From Bathymodiolus brooksi (taxonomy: Eukaryota; Mollusca; Bivalvia; Mytilida; Modiolidae), in assembly GCA_963680875.1 (NCBI GenBank), contig OY804588.1:62754397-62818396 (forward strand): DNA of 64,000 nucleotides. The letters are read 5' to 3'. This document shows positions 10,145 to 21,129 of the stretch, in pieces (position 1 is the first letter of the stretch; every line of letters starts with the position of its first letter). The position numbers and the translations under genes are program-made. Below the pieces are notes generated by a model. The model was not told the DNA's origin. It did no database searches and worked only from the letters and a program-made list of their open reading frames with translations.

Positions 10145-10224
10145 CTGTAAATAATCAAAGTCACATTTTTATTTTGCCTTATTAATAAAAATATAGCAAT
10201 GCAATAGCAGCTATGGTCACTTTA

Positions 10225-10600
10225 CACTATATTGGTGGAGGTAACTTAGCTACAAACTATAGTACCAAGAGAAAACCACCGACCTGCAGCAAGTTACTAA
10301 TAAACTTTAAAACAGTGTTATTTCGAGTACACCTCTCCACAGTCCTCACGATAAGCAGATCAGTAAAACTTTGTTCGATTCAGATCAGTAAATTCAAATT
10401 TTCATTTTGAGGACTGTCGCCATGAGTGGGATTCAAACTCACAACCTTAGTAATAAAGTAGTGATAGTCACTGATTGCACAGGTGGTTGTCAATCTTACT
10501 ACCCATGAGTGGGATTCAAACTCACAACTTAAGTGGTGATAGGCACTGATTGCACAAGTAGTTGTAAATCCAACTACCATACGATCACTACCATGACCAC
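10225..10600 (-). mobile_element. SINE family A, minus strand, split by a MITE and with duplicated head
   Basis: Body from 'attggtggaggtaacttagc' to 'gtacacctctcca' (about 10333) is interrupted by an 80-bp TIR element, then resumes 'gccatgagtgggattcaaac'. The tRNA-head half is present twice in tandem (about 10418-10505 and 10506-10600). Confidence 0.7.
10337..10416 (-). mobile_element. CAGTCCTC-TIR MITE, nested in a SINE
   Basis: Flanked by CAGTCCTCA and TGAGGACTG inverted repeats. It contains 'agatcagtaaa..ttcaaattttcatttt', the reverse of the copies at 11521-11682 and 16294-16443, but is about half their length. Confidence 0.65.
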
Positions 10601-10826
10601 CTCTGTTATTATCAGTAACCATATCATACAAAAAGATGTTCATCAAACATAAATGAAAATATCACCCGGAAGCTATTACTTTAGGATGGACGGATGGGAT
10701 GATTATAGGATCCCTTGAATTTTTTTTTGCATCACTAAATAAAATGTGTTGTATTAAGTAGGAATCACAAACTATGGAGGTTTCTATTGCTGATATGTCA
10801 TATGATGAATGTAAAAATATCCTTAC

Positions 10827-10999
10827 GTGTCTTTTGTCAGGAAGAAATGACTTAGAAGATTAAAGACATCCATGACCGTTTCCAAGACAACAGTTGCTGT
10901 GGTGGGTATGACTTGTAACTTCTCGTGGTCAACGACAGCCTTGATGTAGTCAAGAGATCGATACACTTTGTTTACTTCTTCTTGAAGTTTGTCAACATC
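10827..10999 (-). CDS. RAPGEF1: RAPGEF1 exon 5: N-terminal helical domain
   Basis: 173 nt, phase 0 in and phase 2 out (acceptor TTATTTCAG, donor GACAC|GTAAGG), residues about 116-173. DVDKLQEEVNKVYRSLDYIK and AVVDHEKLQVIPTTATVVLE parallel the EKEVVSALRYFKTIVDKM..LEMLPGSASKVLEAI region of vertebrate C3G, opening the N-terminal helical domain. It follows a very long intron in which two smaller phase 0-0 exons lie (20093-20167, 23138-23209). Its phase also lets it join directly to exon 2, so both may be skippable. Confidence 0.92.
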
Positions 11000-11344
11000 C
11001 TGAAATAAAGAAGAAATCTGTCAATAATACATTGTTTAAACTGAATCAAGGCCTATTAAATAGCAAGAAAATCTGCACTTACCATATGGTACATAGCAAG
11101 AAAGAAAATCTGTTAAAATTGTACTGAATGCGCTTGATGTCACTCAGGTGAGAACATGATTAGTGTGACCTAGGCTGTATGGGTCATACCTTCCGCTATA
11201 CCCCTGCAGAAATGCATATATCAAAGTAAAAAAAAACATAGAAAACTATACAAGTTAGAAATGCTCAAGTAAAATCCTGAGCTAAAGAAAATACACCATA
11301 AAGTACTTCAGTGCCGTATGTCACGGAAGTAACAACATATATAC
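11000..11344. other. RAPGEF1 intron, no feature recognised
   Basis: Short local repeat 'gcaagaaa(g)aaaatctg' only; nothing else recognised. Confidence 0.4.
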
Positions 11345-11456
11345 ATTGTATTATGTTTGTGGTTTTTTTTTATACGTTTGCATGTTTTTTTTATTGTAAT
11401 TGCTTGACCCATTTGGGTGTAATATGCAATTTGAATAAATAAATATTATTGATGTG
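11345..11456 (+). mobile_element. Non-LTR retrotransposon 3' tail fragment
   Basis: 'gcttgacccatttgggtgta' and 'aatatgcaatttgaataaat' followed by an AT-simple end resemble the 3' UTR of a 5'-truncated non-LTR element. Call rests on style only. Confidence 0.4.
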
Positions 11457-11520
11457 ACCAAAGCTGTATGGTGCTATACCTCTGCAAATTATCCTAAAAA
11501 TAAATGAATATACAATTATC

Positions 11521-11682
11521 AATGCAGTCCTCGAAATTAAAATTTGAATTTACTGGTCCGAATCAAATTTTTGAATTTTATTTTTATATAGTTCTAAATA
11601 AAAATATTGAAAAATGTACTGGTCCGAACAAAGATTACTTGTTTTGGCCAGGAGGAACGGTGTTTATCGTGAGGACTATCGA
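11521..11682 (+). mobile_element. CAGTCCTC-TIR MITE
   Basis: Begins CAGTCCTCGAAAT and ends CGTGAGGACT, with interior 'tttgaatttactggtccgaa' and 'acttgttttggccagg'. A second full copy lies at 16294-16443. CAG-starting TIRs suggest the hAT group; the target duplication is not resolved. Confidence 0.65.
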
Positions 11683-12480
11683 TGTAAACAAAAACATGTA
11701 TTAGAATTTAGAAGAAAGTGATTATTCATTACATGCCCTAACAAAATCATAAATATTCATTAGTAGTTCAAGGATACTGGTACCTTGATCATCAAATTAT
11801 ATACACAATATCAACAAGTAAGTCCACAGGACCTTGTTCAACAGAATTTGTCTTCTATTTTCCGTTGCTGTGATAAGTACCTCTTTCTTGTCAAAAAAAA
11901 TTCAGGAAAAAGTCTAGTTAGTGTGTGTAGTATCTGCAAAATCTTTTCTCAGAAGAGAAAGTCATAGTATGATTCTTATGATTCCACACACACACTTTTT
12001 TTTTTTTTTACTTTTCACTGATATTCTGTATAAATAGATCTCTATTTATTATTTTGACTTTTAAACAGTATTCTGTTTCCCTAATTCAATTTGAGCTGCA
12101 AATAATATTCTTGCATCCATGCTCCCCCACCCCCCTTCCCCCCAACTAATTCCTTCAATTATTTTTAGCCCTTACTTTCATCTGTCTTGCTTTGACCAGA
12201 TTTATAACAGTGGCATAGGATACAAGAGTTAAGCAGCATGCAAGTCAAGTACACATCATTAAAAAAAAGATCTTTATCTAATCTACATGAATCATCCACT
12301 GTACCCTGAAAGTGGTGTTAAACACCATAACCCTAACCCTGTACCCTTCTTTTTGTTATACTACCCTGTACCCTTCTTTTTGTTATACTAACTGTTTGAA
12401 ATTGAAAACTTTTTATTCAAATTGATGTGGAATACATTTTAATTTCTGTTTTGTTATTGCATTAAGATATGGACATTTGG
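11683..12480. other. RAPGEF1 intron, mostly unrecognised
   Basis: Short direct repeat of 'accctgtacccttctttttg' at 12340-12390 next to a SINE-tail scrap ('gtggtgttaaacaccataac', 12310). Otherwise AT-rich. Confidence 0.4.
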
Positions 12481-12900
12481 CGTTAAACAACAATCACTCA
12501 CTATAAAGTTCCAACTAAGTGTGTTGGATAAGTACAAAGAGAACCTCATCAATATCTCAATGAAATGTACATTGTTCTTGCCATGAAATAGCTGGAAAAT
12601 TGTTCATTTGGCGTTAAACAACAATCACTAACTCACTAGATATATATAATAGTGTGTTGGTTGAGTACAAAGCAGACATCAACACTATTTCATCGAAATG
12701 TATCTTATTTTCACCACGAAATAGCTGGAAAATTGTTCATTTGGCGTTAAACAACAATCACTAACTCACTAGATATATATAATAGTGTGTTGGTTGAGTA
12801 CAAAGCAGACATCAACACTATTTCATCGAAATGTATCTTATTTTCACCACGAAATAGCTGAAAATTTGCTCATTTGGCGTTAAACGACAATCACTCTAAC
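12480..12900. repeat. Tandem repeat, ~128 bp unit, three copies
   Basis: Units share 'gtgttggttgagtacaaagc', 'catcgaaatgtatcttattt', 'tagctggaaaattgttcatt' and end 'tggcgttaaacaacaatcac'. The second and third are nearly identical. The ending resembles a mollusc SINE tail. Confidence 0.85.
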
Positions 12901-12957
12901 ATTCCTTTCATCAACATTAGATGTTACATAAGCCAACAATACCAGATAAAACTAGTA

Positions 12958-13383
12958 TTACTGTGAGCACTAAGATATACCCCCAGCTCCCCACATCTGT
13001 CCAACCTACATTGTATTTCCATAACCAAAACATTACGGATTGTTCCGACCAAAAATGAAAGGGACCCTCCTCTCTTCACCGGTAAGCTGCTGATAAAATT
13101 TCAAAACATTCTGAGAAACACTACTCAAGTTATCATACGACATAGGGTAAAAATCCTATTTTCCGTCATATCAAGTCCAATAACTCTGGAACGGCAAAAG
13201 TGAAAATCGTCAAAAATGAAAGGGATCCTCCTCTCTTCACCAGTAAACAGCTGATAAAATTTAAAAAGATTCTAAGAAACACAACTCAAGTTATCGTACG
13301 ACATAGGATTTGTCTACAGACGGACGGGCGGACATGGTGAAACCAGTATACCCCCCTACAACTTCGTTGCAGGGGGTATAACT
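12958..13383 (+). mobile_element. Hairpin-ended element, family F2, copy 1
   Basis: 5' 'gtgagcactaagatataccc', two internal ~163 bp units ('gaaagggaccctcctctctt' etc.), then 'gacggacgggcggacatggt' and a terminal hairpin TATACCCCCCTACAAC/GTTGCAGGGGGTATA. The 5' hairpin seen in copy 3 is collapsed here. Confidence 0.75.
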
Positions 13384-13679
13384 TTATTTTTCTTAATTTC
13401 TAAGACAAGCCACCAATACCATATAAACTTTATTTTTCTTAAATTCTAGGAACCTTTCCTCTTCATTTAATTGTTTATTTATTTATTTATTTATTTTAAA
13501 CATGATTGCCAACAGCCAATGGCTACAAAGGGTTTTCCTCTTGGATAGAAGCCGATAAAATGATAAAATCCTGAACAATTGTTTATCTACTGGAGTAGCC
13601 ATCAAAGCATACACTTGATGTAAAAGCAATTACATGCACAGATACAGATCAACATTTAGATTTCTTATCACATGTAATA

Positions 13680-14230
13680 ACATGTATTAGCATGTCAGGA
13701 TAATCTGAGGGTCTCTGGGGACTCCTAAACCTGATTTATTTCTTTTTCACATACCAAAGTTCCGATGAACCTCAGATGTTAACATGTATATTAGCATGTC
13801 AGGGTAATCTGAGGGTCCCAAGGGATTCCCAAAATCTTATTTATTTCTTCTGTCCATACCAAAGTGCTAATGAACCTCAAGTTAAAGTTCAGGGGTTATA
13901 TAAAATGTATTAGCATGTCTGGATAATCTGAGGGTTCCAAGGGATTCCCTAAACTTTATTTATTTCTTCTGCACATACCAAAGTACTTATGAACCTCAGG
14001 TTAAAGTTCAGGGGTTAACATGTACTTGTTGACATGTATAAGTGTGTCAGGATAAACTGAGGGTCCTGAGGGACTACTAAACCTAATTTATTTCTTCTGC
14101 ACATACCAAATTACTAAAGACAATGCATAAGTATGTCAGGATACTCTGAGGGTCCTGAGGGACTCCTAAACCTAATTGATATCTGCTGCCCATATCAAAG
14201 TACTAATGAACCAGAGGTTATTAAAGTTCA
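13680..14230. repeat. Tandem repeat, ~110-120 bp unit, five copies
   Basis: Units share 'tagcatgtcaggataatctg', 'agggtcc', 'cctaaacct.atttatttct' and 'cacataccaaagt'; diverged. Confidence 0.8.
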
Positions 14231-14729
14231 AGATTCCCCACAGACTTGTCGATTTCTCTTTAATTCATTTCTTATCAAGATACTGACACTATCAAGCATG
14301 TATTATTGTAATCAAGAGGCCCACATAGGATTTTCATACATTACACAAATTGTGAATTTTCTAAAATTAGTTACGGGATGGTCGTCTGATGGTTTATTTA
14401 AAGTGTTGGTACAGAAAGGTGAAATATAAATGATATTCACAATATTTTACTTGTTACAATCCTATAAATCAGTTTAATCCAATCACATTTTTGTGCCTGT
14501 CTCTAAGATTCTTATTACCACTGTTTTAACTTTCATGTTCAATCCCTCAAATGAACAATTCTAGAGTTAAGAAATATCATATAGTGACTTGCAATTATGT
14601 CCTTTAAGATGTGTAGAAATTATCTTTTATATAACATAAATGAAACTGAAGAGACAAAGAAGAATGGAAAATTGAGAGACTTCGGCAACATTGGGTACAG
14701 GACACAAAACAAAGAAAAACAAAAACTAA
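14231..14729. other. RAPGEF1 intron, no feature recognised
   Basis: Nothing recognised. Confidence 0.4.
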
Positions 14730-15162
14730 TATGTGCTCACTAAGATATACCCCCCGCTCTCCACATCTGTCCAACCTATTTCCATAACCAAAACATTACT
14801 GATTGTTCCGACCAAAAATGAAAGGGACCCTCCTCTCTTCACCAGTAAGCAGCTGATACAATTTCAAAACATTCTGAGAAACATTACTCAAGTTATCATA
14901 CGACATAGGGTAAAAATCCTATTTTCCATCATATCAAGTCCAATAACTCTGGAATGGCAAAAGTGAAAATCGTCAAAAAACAAAGGGATCCTCCTCTCAT
15001 CACCAGTAAACAGCTGATAAAATTTTAAAAGATTCTAAGAAACACAACTCAAGTTATCGTACGACATATGATTTGTCTACAGACAGACGGATGGACGGAC
15101 AGACGGACGGACATGGTGAAACCAGTATACCCCCCTACAACTTCGTTGTGGGGGGTATAATA
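14730..15162 (+). mobile_element. Hairpin-ended element, family F2, copy 2
   Basis: Same layout as copy 1: 'gtgctcactaagatatacc', two ~163 bp units, 'gacagacggatggacggaca' microsatellite, hairpin TATACCCCCCTACAAC/GTTGTGGGGGGTATA. Confidence 0.75.
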
Positions 15163-15257
15163 AATGAGTTATTAATATCAGCAATGAATCATTGTGCCCA
15201 TGATGGTATTGTAGTTGGATATATCAGTATCAATCACCACTGATATTCTTATTTATA

Positions 15258-15512
15258 CAGGGGCCATCGTGGTCGTGATCATTTGGTAGTTGGATTTACA
15301 ACTACCTGTGCAATCAGTGCCTATCACTACTAATGTTGTGAGTTCGAATCCCGCTCAAGCGAGGTGTACTCAATACAACATTATGTGATAAAGTTTGTCC
15401 GTGACTTCTGGCAAGTCACTGGTTTTCTCGAGTTACTCTGGTTTCCTCCACCAATAAAACTGACTGCCACGATATAACTGAATATTGTTGAAAGTGGTGT
15501 TAAATACCATAA
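15258..15512 (+). mobile_element. SINE family A, plus strand
   Basis: Complete head 'ggggccatcgtggtcgtgat', box B GAGTTCGAATCC, body, and end 'gtgttaaataccataaccat'. One of the best-preserved copies. Confidence 0.85.
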
Positions 15513-15956
15513 CCATATTTTCTTTAAAAAAAAACAAAAAAACACTGATACACTATGTTTAATGGTTAAAGATGAAATTCTCTGAGAATATGCTTTGGGT
15601 GGAAAAATGGCAAGAATTGCAATTAAAAAAGGGAAGCAACTCTACATAAAAAAAAATCATCATGAAAATCAAATTATTTTTTTTTAAATAGAGTTACTTC
15701 CCAATGTAATTACATGTTTACCATTTTTCAGCCCAAACATTTTTTTTACATAATTACATCTTCAACTTTTATTTACAAAATATGTCAATAATTAATTAAC
15801 ATTTTGGAGAAAATTTAAATAAAAGAAACATTAAATGTCAATCTACTAGCAGTTATAAATTAATCAAACCACTTTTAATCAACATCAAATGATTCAGAAT
15901 TTCATTACAGAGAGTGAAGTAACATTTTTAAATGTCACTATCATTATTAGTGTAGA
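15513..15956. other. RAPGEF1 intron, low-complexity
   Basis: AT-rich. A short inverted similarity around 15590-15740 ('gaattgc..gggaagcaactc' versus 'gagttacttccc') hints at an old foldback. Confidence 0.35.
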
Positions 15957-16255
15957 CTGGGGCTGTTGTGGTCGTAATAGTGTGGTAGTTGGATTTACAA
16001 CTACCTATGTCTATCACCACTATATAGTAGAGGGGCTGTTGTGGTCGTATGGTAGTTGGATTTACAACTACCTATGCAATCAGTGTCTATCACCACTAAA
16101 GTTGTGAATTCGAATTCCGATCATGGCGAGTTGTACTCGATACAACATTATGTGATCAAGTTTGGCCGTGACTTGTGACAGGTCGGTGGTTTTCTCCACC
16201 GATAAAATTGACCGCCACGATATAACTGAAATATTATTAAATATCATAACCCTAG
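15957..16255 (+). mobile_element. SINE family A, plus strand, with duplicated 5' head
   Basis: The head 'ggctgttgtggtcgtaa/tgg' occurs twice (15960 and 16028), then a single body ending 'aaatatcataaccctagcta'. Confidence 0.75.
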
Positions 16256-16293
16256 CTAACCCTTTATTAGAGTAGACTGCACTTGCTCTACTA

Positions 16294-16443
16294 ACACAGT
16301 CCTCGAAATGAAAATTTGAATTTACTGGTCAGAATCAAATTCATTTATCTTTATATTGTTCTAAATAAAAACTGAAAAATTTACTGGTCTGAACAAAGTT
16401 TTACTTGTCTTGACCAGAGGACCGGTGCTCATTGTGAGGACTG
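16294..16443 (+). mobile_element. CAGTCCTC-TIR MITE, second full copy
   Basis: CAGTCCTCGAAAT ... ATTGTGAGGACTG with interior matching 11521-11682. Confidence 0.7.
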
Positions 16444-16849
16444 CTAACATCTCTTTATCAACAACCTCCCTATGATTCTTGGTAGGAAATATTTACCATC
16501 TGACCGTGGCCAGTTATATATAGGGATACAAGCTGCAGTTCGGTAAAAATTTCAGTCAATACCTAATATGGGAGGTGAAAACTTCTTGCACAAGAATAAT
16601 AAATTGATCGCCATTGTTGTTTATTGTTGAACATTTGACATTCAAAATTGTATCTTTGCTTCACTGACAAAATACTGTGTGTAATTTATATGCAAATTAA
16701 ATAAATAACACTATACTTTAAATTTAAATTCAGTTATGCAAAATGCTCAATTCCATTCAAGTAAATAAAAACCTTTATGTAAGGTTGATAAAAACATTTT
16801 GACTCCATTTGAATTTCAAACCAAAATTATTTAAAAAAAAATATATGGA
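16444..16849. other. RAPGEF1 intron, no feature recognised
   Basis: Nothing recognised. Confidence 0.4.
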
Positions 16850-17140
16850 AGGGTGTGTCCATTGGACACAGATGTTACCACTTTCAGCTAAAGTAATTGG
16901 GTATATTTCAGCAAAATCAAGGGGCATAACTCCAGAACTGAAAATGTTAGAAAGTTAGAAATCAAATTTGGCCTTCATTTTATGGTCCCTGACCGTATGT
17001 ATAAATTTCAAATGATTTGCTAAAAGGGTACTTAAGTTATTGAGAGGAAACCAAATGTGGAATGTACAGACGGATGGACGGACAGACATACGGACATAGG
17101 CAAAAATTTTTGCTCCTCACACCAAAAGGTGTGGTATAAA
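16850..17140 (+). mobile_element. Hairpin-ended element, family F5
   Basis: 5' hairpin GTGTCC-ATT-GGACAC (16855-16869), single ~165 bp interior ('aaggggcataactccagaac'), 'gacggatggacggacagaca' microsatellite, 3' hairpin CACACC-AAAA-GGTGTG and 'gtataaa'. Confidence 0.65.
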
Positions 17141-17188
17141 AATATTTTTAATATATTACTTCCATCCATTTAGAGAATTTTTAAGCTT

Positions 17189-17440
17189 ATGATGTTTAAT
17201 GCCACTTTCAACAATATTTCAGTTATATTGTGGTTGTCAGTTATATTGGTGGAGTAAACCGGAGTATCCAGAGGTAACCACCAACCTGTTGCAAGTCACT
17301 GACAAACTTTATCACATAATGTTGTATCGAGTACACCGCGCCATGCATGAACATCGAGCTCACAATGTTAGTGGTGATGGGCACTGATTGCACAGGTAGT
17401 CATAACTCTAACTACTATATGATCAGGACCACGAATGCCC
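17189..17440 (-). mobile_element. SINE family A, minus strand
   Basis: Tail 'tgatgtttaatgccactttc', full body, head complement 'actactatatgatcaggacc' ending 'tgcccc'. Confidence 0.8.
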
Positions 17441-17959
17441 CTTGAGAATTTTCAACATTTTTTAAAACTAAATAACCAATTAATTGATCACAAGTAAAAA
17501 TTACATCATATATACATGTATGCAAGGCTTCAAACAAATAACATGATTAAAGTCCTACGTGGTATGTTCTGAAAGACAATACAAGTTCCCACGCGGACGA
17601 GAAATTAATAAAATATCTAAAAGAAACATGCAGAAGATCAATAAATGATGCCATTTAATGTAAAATAATTTCCATTCTGACTACAGAAGAATACTGGGTT
17701 GGTTTACTATTGATCCATCTGCTCATTTAACTACCAGTTAACCCAATGCACATTGTACAAGTCTCTATTTTATTCAACAATTTAAAACATTTATCAAGAT
17801 TGCCAAAGGAGGCATTTGTTCGATAACGATTTTCTACATAAGTCTGCAAAATTTGCATTTTACTGTTACAAATAGAAATGTCATGTACGTACTAGTAACA
17901 ATAGATTGTATGCCTGTTATATCTATACCATACAAAATGTGCTTAAACGTTGTTCAAAT
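17441..17959. other. RAPGEF1 intron, no feature recognised
   Basis: Nothing recognised. Confidence 0.4.
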
Positions 17960-18045
17960 GGCTTATGGTGTTTAATGCCACTTTATACAATATTTCAGTT
18001 ATAGCATGGCAGTCAGTTGGTGGAGGAAACCCAGAGTACCCAGAG
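17960..18045 (-). mobile_element. SINE family A fragment, minus strand
   Basis: Only 'tatggtgtttaatgccactt' to 'gtacccagagaaatcc'. Confidence 0.65.
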
Positions 18046-18204
18046 AAATCCCTCCATTACATAGATTGGACTATTTCAATAAAGGAGTCATTGCTTATTG
18101 CCAAGTGAACAATTTTTCAGCTATATAATGGCGAGAACAAGTTACTTTTCAATGAGATGATGACGATTGCTGTTCTGTACTAGACCGATATGCTGATGAG
18201 TTGG

Positions 18205-18395
18205 TTTGGTTTATGGTGCTTAACGCCACTTTCAACAATATTTCAGTTATATCGTGGCGGTCAGTTTAATTGGTGGAGGAAATCAGAGTACCCAGAGAAA
18301 ATCACTGAACTGCCGAAAGTCACTGACAAACTTGATCATATAATGCTCTATCGAGTACATCTCATCCGAGTGGGGTTCGAACTCACAACGGACCC
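18205..18395 (-). mobile_element. SINE family A, head-truncated, abutting a family B SINE
   Basis: Body complete to 'ttcgaactcacaacg', where a family B copy begins. Confidence 0.75.
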
Positions 18396-18404
18396 TGTGT
18401 TGGA

Positions 18405-18670
18405 TTTGATTTTTGGTGTTTTAACGCCACTTTCAGCAATATTTCAGCTATATCATGGCGACTAGTTTTAGTGGTGCAAGAAGCCGGAGTACCCGGAGAG
18501 AACCACGGACCATGGGCAAGCAACTGGTAAACTTTATCACTTGCGGCTGCGAGTCGAGTGCACCTTTTTTGTAATTTACAAAGCCGGCCGCGAACCCACG
18601 CCGTATTGGTGATAGGCTTGTATGAGTTGTAAGGTAATCCAACTACTTCACTCATTGAGCCACCCGGGTC
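18405..18670 (-). mobile_element. SINE family B, minus strand
   Basis: Near identical to 9172-9441, with 'ccggagtacccggagagaac' and the head complement ending 'tgagccacccgggtcctc'. Confidence 0.8.
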
Positions 18671-18905
18671 CTCAATTGAGTTAGATTTTTATAATGTTAC
18701 AAATGTATTTTACTGAAAAAACACTCCACAAGCAGACATGTCGCTCAACTCTTATCACATTATCAAGACACTGAGATGAATAGTCTTTGCTATAATACTC
18801 CTTAATGCTCTGTGCTTAGCAGGGAAGCAGCAAATACTGTTTTTGATAGTATTTGGTTCGACATGACATGGATTGAACCCACAATCTACCGCATTCGATT
18901 CGTGT
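18671..18905. repeat. Dispersed repeat of unknown class
   Basis: Matches 34585-34800 ('agacatgtcgctcaactc', 'agtctttgct', 'gcttagcagggaagcagcaa'). Confidence 0.5.
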
Positions 18906-19027
18906 ACACAACCATTACTCCTCTGAAACAATTAAGTTAATAAGATATCATGTATATTGTAGATACTTGCATATATATTATAAATTTATATTGAATATAA
19001 TGTAATACAATCTAGCATAGGGAATAG

Positions 19028-19190
19028 AATTATGGATATTTTATTCCATTCTCGATAATATTTTAGTTACCGATATGCCATGGCAGTCAGTTTTATTAGC
19101 GGAGGAAATCGGAGGATAAAACCACTAATCTGACGCAAGTTAACCGACATACTTTATTACATAAAGATGTACAAGTACATCTGGCTACTG
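19028..19190 (-). mobile_element. SINE family A, strongly diverged
   Basis: 'gtcagttttattagcggagg', 'aaaccactaatctgacgcaa', 'tttattacataaagatgta' follow the family order. Confidence 0.6.
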
Positions 19191-19204
19191 GCTATAATCA
19201 CAAT

Positions 19205-19298
19205 TACATACCTTAGAATAGCATAGGTACAGGTAGATACCTTAGAATAGCATAGGTACAGGTAGATACCTTAGAATAGCATAGGTACAGGTAGATAC
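19205..19298. repeat. Three-copy tandem repeat, ~32 bp
   Basis: 'taccttagaatagcatagg' + 'tacaggtaga' repeated three times without change. Confidence 0.9.
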
Positions 19299-20092
19299 AA
19301 ATCAAAACTAACATTTGATTGCTACAAAGGCAGCCCCGGTTTTTTGAAAGATAAAATATCTTAATTACAGAACAAGATGTTTATCTTAACGAAGTCTATC
19401 TTAACTTTTGTCAATAATCTTTTCATCCTACATTTTTGTTGTTTTAATTGTCCGTGTATTATTGGCTATTTTAACATACATGATGTTATATTGAAATAAC
19501 AGACAAGCCAGAGAGGCCTGAATGTAGAGTACAGATATAGATGTATATCCAACCACTAGGTACCGTACAATCACAGCCACAGACAAACACATGAAATTTG
19601 TTGACATCAATAGTTTTCCTAATATATTGTATACTGTTCTATAGGACATCCACATTTTGCTGTTGTTGTAAATTCAAGGATGGACAGATCTCACAATCAA
19701 TGAAAATCGAAACACTACCAGTGTTTCTTAAGGTAAATTGAAGTTGAATGGACATTCGGTCCAGTAAAGGAGTACAAATTACTGGACCAAGCATCAAGTT
19801 TACAGGACATTCACAACCTCCACAGAGGAGGTGCTCAGATTCCTAATGGTCCAGTATTGAATAACCTTTTACTGTACCAAACCAATGACCTTGAAAATGA
19901 CTGAGTTACTCCACGAATAATGATGATTTCACAACATTTTGTTCTAAATTTTGACCCTAATTCTGGCATAAATAATGTTTAGATCAGACATACTAAGAAG
20001 TATATTGTATCATACTATATATACAATGAATAATATTTACTGTATCATCAAGCCTAAGAATCGTAGAGTGAGAGCTTTACAATCTAACCTAC
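19299..20092. other. RAPGEF1 intron, little recognised
   Basis: Around 19700-19900 'ccagtgtttcttaagg', 'ggacattcggtccagtaaag' and 'aatggtccagta' suggest a decayed TIR element; boundaries not clear. Confidence 0.35.
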
Positions 20093-20167
20093 CTTTAGAA
20101 ATACCGAATGTCTATCAGTATTAATCATCTCCCTTGGTTTAACTGGGGAGGAGTGTCGTGAAAAAAC
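20093..20167 (-). CDS. RAPGEF1: RAPGEF1 exon 4: 75-nt twin cassette exon
   Basis: 75 nt, phase 0-0 (acceptor TGTATTTCAG, donor AAAG|GTAGGT), encoding VFSRHSSPVKPREM then INTDRHSVFLK (about residues 91-115). It is a diverged duplicate of the exon at 23138-23209: both share the pattern xxxRHSxPxK....DRHSxxLK and the same phase, acceptor and donor context. It continues the open frame between exons 2 and 5. Vertebrate C3G has a basic Ser/Pro stretch at this point but no repeated module that I recall. The RHS[S/T]P pattern could be a basophilic or proline-directed kinase site, an inference. Whether both exons are included together or alternately cannot be told from DNA. Confidence 0.8.
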
Positions 20168-20231
20168 CTGAAATACACTCACGATTTCAAAAAAGCTTAG
20201 TGGTGATTTTAATCCTTTTTTACTATAGTAA

Positions 20232-20394
20232 GCAGTGTTTCAGCTAGACATCAAAATCTTCAGGACAATTGCCAGTTTCATCAAAATTTCTTCAGGACAT
20301 TCTCTAATAATCAAACTAATGCTTATAGAGTTCTTCAGGACAATTTGAGAAATAGGTGGGCAAATGTCCTGAGACCGGTGCATAGCTGAATCAC
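20232..20394 (+). mobile_element. CAGTGTTTCAGCT-TIR MITE
   Basis: Begins CAGTGTTTCAGCTAGACATC, ends 'gcatagctgaatcact'; interior 'cttcaggacaattgccagtt'. A sister copy is at 60439-60582. Confidence 0.65.
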
Positions 20395-21129
20395 TAAAAT
20401 TTAATGTTATATCATAGAATTCATGTCTAAACTTGATTATGAATTGTTAAATTTTGACCTCATAAACATAATTAATTCCGAAATTACACAAAAAAAACAT
20501 TTCTGAATTATTTTCCATTAATTGTATGAGAGAAAAGAAGTTTCATTGTAAACGAAACATAAAAATGACAGAATTTAAGATCGTTTTTTCTTGTTTTTTC
20601 TTGTTGAATCACTGAGTAAGTGAGATGTGAAAAAGATTTTAAAAGTTTTAAATTTGTTCCGAGTAAATATTGTTTTACATTGATGATAAATTTGCATTTA
20701 ATTGTACATGTTATATGATAGAAAAAATTGTAACCAGGAATATGAACTGGTTCTATGTAAAACTATGAATTGTGTACTAGATCTCTGTACATGGTAAGTA
20801 CACTACTAATTTTTAACACACTAGAAAATATGTTTAAAAAAAAAATTGCATAGTACATGTCACTACTGTAATTTTTGGAATAAGTACAAATGTACATTTA
20901 GCAAAGCGTTGTCTTCATCTACAATAATATTTTAATTTTTTTTTTGAATTTTTAAAATCTTGAATATAAAAGCGTTAATTCTAATATACATGTATGTACC
21001 TGTATATATTATTGTAGAGCTATAGCTAGAGAATATATAAAGAAGTCTCCAATGATGAACTAGAAAAGAAGTATGCCCCCGCACTTGATAATTATGGACA
21101 AATTTGTTTTGTTAGGAGTGATTTTTTAA
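20395..21129. other. RAPGEF1 intron, no feature recognised
   Basis: AT-rich; 'aagtatgcccccgcacttga' at 21070 is a possible relic of another hairpin-ended element. Confidence 0.4.
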
